The notes beneath the pieces were generated by a model. That model saw only the letters and a list, made by a program, of their open reading frames with translations. It had not been told where the DNA came from and made no database searches. From the NCBI RefSeq assembly GCF_001613065.1, contig NZ_BDBQ01000031.1, forward strand, positions 62,001 through 126,000: 64,000 nucleotides of DNA. The letters run 5' to 3'. Source of the DNA: Nocardia miyunensis NBRC 108239. GTDB taxonomy: Bacteria > Actinomycetota > Actinomycetes > Mycobacteriales > Mycobacteriaceae. Below, piece after piece: positions 58,226 through 64,000 of this stretch. The translations under genes and the position numbers were made by a program. Each line of letters opens with the position of its first letter. Position 1 is the first letter of the stretch.

Positions 58226-58707
58226 TCGATCCCACTGGCATGCGAATCGGCCTCGGCACCGATGTGCACCCGATCGAACCCGGTCGTCCCTGCTGGATGG
58301 CCGGTCTGCTGTTCGAGGGCGAGAGCGGCTGCGCCGGTCACTCCGACGGCGACGTCGGCGCGCACGCGCTGTGCGACGCGCTGCTGTCGGCGGGTGGGCT
58401 GGGCGATGTGGGCGCGGTCTTCGGCGTCGGACGGCCCGAATGGGCCGGGGTGTCCGGTGCGGACATGCTCCGCGAGGTCCGGCGACTGCTGGACGAGGGT
58501 GGATACGCCGTCGTCAACGCGGCCGTTCAGATCATTGGGAACCGTCCCAAGATCGGGCCTCGCCGTGGCGAAGCGCAACAGGTCCTGGGAGAATTACTCG
58601 GTGCGCCGGTTTCGGTGTCCGGCACGACCACCGACGGTCTGGGACTGACCGGCCGCGGCGAGGGTGTCGCGGCGGTTGCCACCGCGTTGCTGTGTTGGCG
58701 ATGTTGA
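58222..58707 (+). CDS. ispF: IspF, 2-C-methyl-D-erythritol 2,4-cyclodiphosphate synthase
   Basis: The 161-residue enzyme has [20 protein letters not shown] (zinc ligands Asp and His), the third His in [20 protein letters not shown], and [20 protein letters not shown] at the C-terminus. It closes the cyclodiphosphate ring in the MEP pathway. The GTG start overlaps the IspD stop; an ATG at 58240 would also give a complete core. Confidence 0.94.
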   Translation: MIDPTGMRIGLGTDVHPIEPGRPCWMAGLLFEGESGCAGHSDGDVGAHALCDALLSAGGLGDVGAVFGVGRPEWAGVSGADMLREVRRLLDEGGYAVVNAAVQIIGNRPKIGPRRGEAQQVLGELLGAPVSVSGTTTDGLGLTGRGEGVAAVATALLCWRC

Positions 58708-58870
58708 TTCTCGGCGTGAACGGGGCCCTACGTGGTTACGCAAGCTGCCGCCTCCGGGCCTGACCGTTCACGCCGGGCTGACTCGCCCGCACCCGTGAGC
58801 TGCCGGATGTCCCGCACCCGGCACCCGCCCCGTACCTTAGGCAAAACTCCTGACAGTAGGATGGCTGGTC

Positions 58871-60277
58871 GTGACTCTGCGCCTGTTCGACACCGCGACG
58901 CGGACCCTGCGTGATTTCACGCCCCTGGTCCCCGGCCGAGCGTCGATATACCTGTGTGGCGCGACCGTGCAGGGCGAGCCGCACATCGGGCACGTCCGCA
59001 GCGGAGTCGCGTTCGACGTGCTGCGCCGCTGGCTGCTCGCGGGCGGTTACGACGTGGCTTTCGTGCGGAATGTCACCGATATCGACGACAAGATCCTCAA
59101 CAAGGCCGCCGCCGCGGGTCGCCCGTGGTGGGAGTGGGCCGCGACGCACGAGCGGGCCTTCGACCGCGCCTACGCCGCGCTCGGTGTGCTGCCCCCGTCG
59201 GTGGAACCGCGCGCGACCGGGCACATCACCCAGATGGTCGAGATGATGCAGCGGTTGATCGAACGCGGTCACGCCTACGCCTCGTCCGGGAACGTCTATT
59301 TCGATGTGCGCAGCTATCCCGAATACGGCGCGCTGTCCGGGCACAAACTCGACGACGTACATCAGGGCGAGAGCGCGGGCGCGGGTAAACGCGATCCGCG
59401 CGACTTCACGCTGTGGAAGGCCGCCAAAGCCGGTGAGCCGACCTGGCCCTCGCCGTGGGGTCCGGGCCGCCCCGGCTGGCATCTGGAATGCTCGGCGATG
59501 GCCGGGTTCTATCTCGGCCCGGAATTCGACATCCATTGCGGCGGTATGGATCTGGTGTTCCCGCACCACGAGAACGAGATCGCCCAATCCCGTGCCGCCG
59601 GTGACGGTTTCGCGCGGTACTGGCTGCACAACGGCTGGGTGACCCTGGGCGGGGAGAAGATGTCCAAGTCGCTCGGCAACACCCTCGCCGTGCCGAATGT
59701 GCTGGAACACGTTCGGGCCGTGGAACTTCGGTTCTACCTGGGCAGTGCGCACTACAGCTCGATGCTGGAGTATTCCGATCAGGCGTTGCGCGACGCGGCC
59801 CAGACCTATCAGCGGCTCGAGGCGTTCGTGCACCGGGCGACCGAGCGGCTGGGCGAGATTCCGGTCGGCAAGTGGACCGACGCGTTCGCCGAGGCGCTGG
59901 ACGACAATCTCGGAATTCCCAAGGCGCTGGCCGAAATTCATCGGGTCGTGCACGAGGGCAACAAGGCGCTGGAATCCGGCGCCACCGACACCGCCCGCGA
60001 GGCGACCGGGCAGGTGCGCGCGATGCTCGGCATCCTGGGCGTGGATCCGCTGGATCCGCACTGGTCCGGGCCGCGGGATTCGTCCTCGGCGACCGACGCG
60101 CTGGAGATTCTCGTGCGCGCCGAACTCGAACGCCGTCAGCAGGCCCGTGCCGCGAAGGATTGGGCCGAGGCCGATGCGGTGCGCGATCGGCTGCAGGATG
60201 CGGGGGTCGAGGTCACCGACACACCCGACGGCCCGGAATGGTCGCTGGTATCACCGACCGCACGAAAGGCGCACTGA
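58871..60277 (+). CDS. cysS: cysteinyl-tRNA synthetase
   Basis: The 468-residue class I synthetase has the HIGH motif in [20 protein letters not shown] and KMSKS in [18 protein letters not shown]. Zinc ligands lie in [17 protein letters not shown] and DIHCGGMDL with [10 protein letters not shown]. The anticodon-binding C-terminus contains [23 protein letters not shown] start. rlmB follows with a one-base overlap. Confidence 0.96.
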   Translation: MTLRLFDTATRTLRDFTPLVPGRASIYLCGATVQGEPHIGHVRSGVAFDVLRRWLLAGGYDVAFVRNVTDIDDKILNKAAAAGRPWWEWAATHERAFDRAYAALGVLPPSVEPRATGHITQMVEMMQRLIERGHAYASSGNVYFDVRSYPEYGALSGHKLDDVHQGESAGAGKRDPRDFTLWKAAKAGEPTWPSPWGPGRPGWHLECSAMAGFYLGPEFDIHCGGMDLVFPHHENEIAQSRAAGDGFARYWLHNGWVTLGGEKMSKSLGNTLAVPNVLEHVRAVELRFYLGSAHYSSMLEYSDQALRDAAQTYQRLEAFVHRATERLGEIPVGKWTDAFAEALDDNLGIPKALAEIHRVVHEGNKALESGATDTAREATGQVRAMLGILGVDPLDPHWSGPRDSSSATDALEILVRAELERRQQARAAKDWAEADAVRDRLQDAGVEVTDTPDGPEWSLVSPTARKAH

Positions 60278-61251
60278 TGGCAGGCAATTCGCAAAGGCGT
60301 GGCGCGGTGCGCAAGGGCGGCACCAAGAAGGGACAGGTCGTCGGGTCCGGCGGCAAACGTCGTCGCGGGCTCGAGGGCCGGGGCGCGACGCCGCCCGCGA
60401 CCGAACGCAAGTACCATCCCGCCGCCAAGCGCGCGGCAGCGGCGGCCAAGGCCGCGGCCAAGACTCGCGGTGGTCCCTCCGGCGGCCGGGTCGCCGGACG
60501 CCGCAGCGCCGACGGACCCGAGTTGGTGCTCGGCCGCAATCCGGTGGTGGAGTGCCTGCGCGCCGGCGTCCCGGCGACGGCGCTGTACGTCGCGGTGGGC
60601 ACCGAGAACGACGAACGGCTCACCGCGTCGGTGAAACTCGCAGCCGACGCCGGGATCTCGATCCTGGAGGTGCCGCGCACCGATCTGGATCGCATGAGCG
60701 CCAACGGATTACATCAGGGCATGGCCCTGCAGGTGCCGCCCTACCGGTACGTCCACCCGGACGATCTGCTCCAATCCGCCCGTGGCTCGGGCGAACCCGC
60801 GTTGCTGGTGGCGCTGGACAACATCTCCGATCCGCGCAATCTCGGCGCGGTGATCCGCTCGGTGGCCGCGTTCGGCGGGCACGGTGTGGTGATTCCGCAG
60901 CGGCGCAGCGCGAGCGTCACGGCGGTGGCCTGGCGGACCAGCGCCGGCGCCGCGGCCCGGCTGCCCGTCGCGCGCGCGACGAATCTGACTCGCACGCTGA
61001 AGGATTGGGCCTCCACCGGCGTGCAGATCGTCGGCCTGGACGCGGGCGGGGACACCGTCCTGGACGAATTCGACGGCACCGCACCGACGGTCGTGGTGGT
61101 CGGCTCGGAAGGTAAGGGCCTGTCCCGGCTGGTGCGCGAGACCTGCGACGAGATCCTGAGCATTCCGATGGCCGGCCCGGTCGAATCGCTGAACGCCTCG
61201 GTCGCGGCGGGTGTCGTTCTGGCCGATATCGCACGTCAGCGCCGGTCCTGA
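60277..61251 (+). CDS. rlmB: RlmB-like 23S rRNA 2'-O-methyltransferase (SpoU family)
   Basis: The 324-residue protein has a very basic N-terminal tail of about 80 residues (repeated Lys/Arg/Ala/Gly). The substrate-binding domain starts at [20 protein letters not shown]. The SPOUT knot has [40 protein letters not shown] and [20 protein letters not shown]. It methylates a 23S rRNA ribose, with SAM bound in the knot. It is the last gene of the carD to rlmB block. Confidence 0.93.
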   Translation: MAGNSQRRGAVRKGGTKKGQVVGSGGKRRRGLEGRGATPPATERKYHPAAKRAAAAAKAAAKTRGGPSGGRVAGRRSADGPELVLGRNPVVECLRAGVPATALYVAVGTENDERLTASVKLAADAGISILEVPRTDLDRMSANGLHQGMALQVPPYRYVHPDDLLQSARGSGEPALLVALDNISDPRNLGAVIRSVAAFGGHGVVIPQRRSASVTAVAWRTSAGAAARLPVARATNLTRTLKDWASTGVQIVGLDAGGDTVLDEFDGTAPTVVVVGSEGKGLSRLVRETCDEILSIPMAGPVESLNASVAAGVVLADIARQRRS

Positions 61252-61364
61252 CGGAACCGAATCGGCCCGTCCGAGAGGGGAATTCCGCCCGTGATCGGGT
61301 CGGTCGAGGTGAATCGGCGCGCGTCCGGCCGATGAAATGATCCGTGTCACCGTAGACTTGAACG

Positions 61365-61697
61365 GTGGCCATGTGGAATGAGCAGCCCTACTGGGGAGAG
61401 CTGCCGCCCGACCAATCGGTCGGCCCGGCGGTAGAGCACCCGCACGCGACGACCGTGCTGCTGCTCGGCATCCTGAGCATATTCTGTTGCGGCGCACTGG
61501 GTCCGGTGGCGTGGGTGCTGGGCAGGCAGGCGCTCAATCAGATCGAGGAGTCCGATCAGCTCCACCGGGCCGGCGCCGTCACCTACGGCGGGCGCTCGCA
61601 GATTCTCGTCGGATACGTCCTGGGCATCATCGGGACGATACTGATGGTCCTGGTGGCGATCATCTTCCTGCTGATGGTCATCGGAGGACGCGCCTGA
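61365..61697 (+). CDS. small DUF4190-type membrane protein
   Basis: The 110-residue protein has an N-terminal Pro/Glu-rich stretch and two hydrophobic segments: TTVLLLGILSIFCCGALGPV (about 29-48) and ILVGYVLGIIGTILMVLVAI (about 80-99). LGRQALNQIEES lies between them. This two-helix arrangement is typical of actinobacterial DUF4190 proteins of unknown role. GTG start at 61365. Confidence 0.8.
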   Translation: MAMWNEQPYWGELPPDQSVGPAVEHPHATTVLLLGILSIFCCGALGPVAWVLGRQALNQIEESDQLHRAGAVTYGGRSQILVGYVLGIIGTILMVLVAIIFLLMVIGGRA

Positions 61698-61755
61698 ACT
61701 CGGTTCGGCCGGTGGATTCCGGCTCGTCAGCGACGCGACAGGACGTCGAGAGCCA

Positions 61756-62565
61756 TCAATCCAATCCGGGACGTTCGGCCTCGGACGGCACCTCCCAGGC
61801 GGGCCATTCGCCGCTGATGCTGCCGGTCCACCGGGGCGGGCGGCGGTCACGGAATGCGGCCATCCCCTCGCCGCCGTCGATGCTCTTCGCGACATAGCCG
61901 TTCAGCTCGGTCTCCATCCGGCCGACGGCCTCCTGCGTCATCCCCAGGCCCTCCCACAACAGCCGTTTGGACAACGCCACGGGAAGCGGTGCGGATCCGC
62001 CCGCGATGTCCTGCGCGACGGCCATGGCGGTCGGCAGCACCTCCGCGGCATGCAGGCAGGCGTTGGCCAGGCCCATGGCCTTGGCCTCCTCGCCGTCGAA
62101 GGTGCGGCCGGTGAGCATGATGTCGGCGGCGTTGGCCATACCGGCCAGCCGGGGCAGCATCCAGTGCACATAGCCGTCGGCCAGGACCGCGCGGCGGACC
62201 TGATTGAGTCCGTACACCGCGTCGCCGGCCATGTACCGCAGATCGCACTGCAACGCGAGCGCCAGGCCGACGCCGACCGCGTGGCCGTTGACCGCCGCGA
62301 TCACGGGCTTGCGCACCCGCCAGGGCGGCGGATCGAGGGTGGCGCTGACCTCGCCGACCCGATGGGACAGGTCCGCGCCCGCACAGAAGGCCGGCGGCGT
62401 CCCGGTGAGCACGACCGCGCGAATCGCGTCCTCGACATCGCAGCGGTGTAGCGCCGCGCCGAGTTCGTCCGCCATCACCGGGGTCATCGCGTTCTGCTGA
62501 GCGGGACGATTGAGCGTTAGCACCGCGACGCCGTTGGAAACATCGACGTGCAGTTCCGAACTCAT
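61756..62565 (-). CDS. enoyl-CoA hydratase/isomerase family protein
   Basis: The 269-residue crotonase has VAVLTLNRPAQQNAMTPVMA, FCAGADLSHRV (oxyanion loop) and NGHAVGVGLALALQCDLRYM. At the usual GGG-C-E position it reads GVGLALAL, so the first catalytic Glu is missing. The later segment LNQVRRAVLADGYVHWMLPR also lacks a clear Glu. It is probably not a classical hydratase but an isomerase or other crotonase activity. ATG 62565 is followed by MSSELHVDVSNG. Confidence 0.83.
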   Translation of the reverse strand: MSSELHVDVSNGVAVLTLNRPAQQNAMTPVMADELGAALHRCDVEDAIRAVVLTGTPPAFCAGADLSHRVGEVSATLDPPPWRVRKPVIAAVNGHAVGVGLALALQCDLRYMAGDAVYGLNQVRRAVLADGYVHWMLPRLAGMANAADIMLTGRTFDGEEAKAMGLANACLHAAEVLPTAMAVAQDIAGGSAPLPVALSKRLLWEGLGMTQEAVGRMETELNGYVAKSIDGGEGMAAFRDRRPPRWTGSISGEWPAWEVPSEAERPGLD

Positions 62566-62874
62566 GCAATGTCCTTCCGGCGCGAGAGGGTCCGCCGCGA
62601 CCGACCGTCGCAGGTGTACCCGACCGCAAACGTCTTCCCGCACGCCCCGGTGTCATGCGGCGCATTGCCGCCCCGGACGTGCCGTGTACCTCTCGCACCA
62701 GCCGATCCGCCGGATCCGCTCGTGCGTGCGACAACATCCTAGGACACCTCCGCGACGCGCCGCCGGGCGTCGTCGGCCGTGCCCATTCCGGTCATGCGCA
62801 TCGGCTATTGTTGCTCGCGATCCGGAGCTTATGTCACCCGATCGCTCGATCCGAGGCCGTGCCGATTCTGAGAC

Positions 62875-63786
62875 ATGCACATGCCCGACAACGATCGACG
62901 CAGTCCACCGAAATCGAAGGCCATGCCCATCCCCGGGCACACTCACCAGCCGAGACGCAGCCCCCTGATCGACGCCCATACCCATCCCGGACGGTCGCAC
63001 CGGCTGCCGCGGTCGGCGGAGTTCGTCGTATGGTCGGAGCCGATGTTGATCGACGAGGGTGGCGCAGGTGTGCCGATTCTGCTGCTGCACGGGCTCATGG
63101 GCAGTGCGCGGACGTGGCGCGCGCAGCTGGACTGGTTGCGTCCGTTCGGGCGGCTGTACACCTTCGACGCGGCGGGGCACGGTCGGCCCGCGCCCGCGGA
63201 GCTGACCACCGAGGCGTTCGTCGCGGATCTGGCCGCGGCCACCGCGCGGATCACCGAGCCGATGGTGGTGATCGGTCATTCCATGGGCGGGTTGCACGGG
63301 TGGATGTTCGCCGCGACCCACCCCGACCGGGTGCGCGCGCTGGTGGTCGAGGATATGGCCCCAGACTTCCGCGGCCGCACCGCGCGGGACTGGGCGCAGA
63401 TGATCGAGGCCTGGCCGCAGCCCTTCCCGGACCAGGACGCGGTCCTGGACTTCTTCGGCCCGGTGGCCGGACGCTACTTCCTGCAGGCGTTCACGCACGG
63501 ACCGGACGGTTACCGATTGCACGGCGCGGTAACGACTTTCCGCGATATCTCCGAGGAGTGGGGCGCCCGCGACTTCTGGTCGCAGTGGCACGCCGTGCGC
63601 GTCCCCGCCCTGCTGCTCGAGGGCGAGCACACCATCACCCCGCCCGGTCAGATGCGTCGCATGGCGGCCGAGCATCCGAACGCCCGGCACGTCCTGATCC
63701 CCGACGCCGGTCACCTCGTCCACGACGACCAGCCCACCGCCTACCGTACCGAGGTCACCCGCTTCCTCACCGAAGTCCTCGGCTGA
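62875..63786 (+). CDS. alpha/beta-fold hydrolase
   Basis: The 303-residue protein has PILLLHGLMGSARTWRAQLD (oxyanion HG motif), the nucleophile elbow VVIGHSMGGLHGWMFAATHP with Ser, Asp in LLLEGEHTITPP or nearby, and His in IPDAGHLVHDDQPTA. An unusual N-terminal stretch of about 45 His/Pro/Arg-rich residues may be partly untranslated; a later Met (MPIPGHTHQ, 62923) is possible. A hydrolase also lies near mutY in M. tuberculosis (Rv3591c). Substrate unknown. Confidence 0.85.
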   Translation: MHMPDNDRRSPPKSKAMPIPGHTHQPRRSPLIDAHTHPGRSHRLPRSAEFVVWSEPMLIDEGGAGVPILLLHGLMGSARTWRAQLDWLRPFGRLYTFDAAGHGRPAPAELTTEAFVADLAAATARITEPMVVIGHSMGGLHGWMFAATHPDRVRALVVEDMAPDFRGRTARDWAQMIEAWPQPFPDQDAVLDFFGPVAGRYFLQAFTHGPDGYRLHGAVTTFRDISEEWGARDFWSQWHAVRVPALLLEGEHTITPPGQMRRMAAEHPNARHVLIPDAGHLVHDDQPTAYRTEVTRFLTEVLG

Positions 63787-63828
63787 CCCATCACCGCACG
63801 AGGCCTGCTCTTCGCCATCGGCTACCTT

Positions 63829-64000
63829 GATGCGAAATGCGCTACAGCCCAATCGGATTCGCAATAAACTTCGACCTGCCCGGCTAGGACATCCGGCGAG
63901 TCGAATCGAGTTCGCACCGAAATCCTCACCCGCACCCAGGCCTACTCGACTCCGGATGCCGGCCCACTATCCCATAGACCAACCAGATGCGAAATGCGCT
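63829..64000 (+). repeat. direct repeat GATGCGAAATGCGCT at the window end
   Basis: The 15-mer occurs at 63829-63843 and 63986-64000, the second copy running to the last base. The first copy opens a short frame (63837-63887) encoding MRYSPIGFAINFDLPG and then a stop. The second copy may open the intact version of the same gene beyond the window, so the first would be a truncated duplicate of its start. Confidence 0.5.

Overview
The window is high-GC actinobacterial chromosome, most likely Nocardia or a close mycolic-acid-bearing relative. Supporting this are a mycolic-acid type cyclopropane synthase, a KstR-controlled steroid side-chain operon, and the order mutY, canB, membrane protein, disA, radA, lpqE, carD, ispD, ispF, cysS, rlmB, which from memory matches Mycobacterium tuberculosis Rv3589 down to Rv3579c. 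No rRNA, tRNA, CRISPR array, insertion sequence or prophage was recognised. No wholly new system could be shown; the most notable items are a ring-cleavage catabolic cluster and several unusually clear operator arrays.

Layout. 1-1.1 kb is decayed: a dehydrogenase fragment, a maleylpyruvate-isomerase-like pseudogene with a stop and a frameshift, and a TetR tail. 1.1-4.2 kb holds an F420-type oxidoreductase, two TetR regulators and a mycolic acid methyltransferase homologue. 4.3-13.2 kb is a long plus-strand catabolic cluster whose first four genes look like badI, aliB, badH and aliA (alicyclic acid ring opening to pimeloyl-CoA). It continues with beta-oxidation genes and ends with a glutaryl-CoA dehydrogenase. 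13.3-18.7 kb carries an O-methyltransferase-like gene and a minus-strand MoxR/DUF58/DUF4129 operon. 19-22.5 kb has lineage-type secreted and membrane proteins and gene-poor stretches.

22.9-35.4 kb is the accessory part. It contains three toxin-antitoxin modules (yefM-yoeB, hipBA, vapBC), each with a recognisable operator, together with a DUF3048 lipoprotein, a dapA paralogue, a pRiA4b ORF-3 protein, an FadH-like reductase and two TetR-regulated divergent pairs with strong palindromes.

35.7-43.6 kb is the steroid block: fadE34, fadE28, fadE29, chsH2, chsH1 and ltp2 form one tightly packed minus-strand operon, divergent from kstR, with a perfect KstR box between them. Together they would shorten the last three carbons of a sterol side chain (two-subunit dehydrogenase, hydratase, retro-aldolase). 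43.9-49.9 kb has a trehalose-phosphatase/GH15 fusion and a zinc/manganese ABC transporter operon whose ATPase has a long disordered N-terminus. 50.2-61.3 kb is the conserved housekeeping block: DNA repair, carbonic anhydrase, c-di-AMP synthase, RadA, CarD, two MEP-pathway enzymes, CysRS and a 23S rRNA methyltransferase. 61.4-64 kb has a small membrane protein, an enoyl-CoA hydratase and a hydrolase.

All identifications come from reading the sequence and remembered family signatures; no searches were run.
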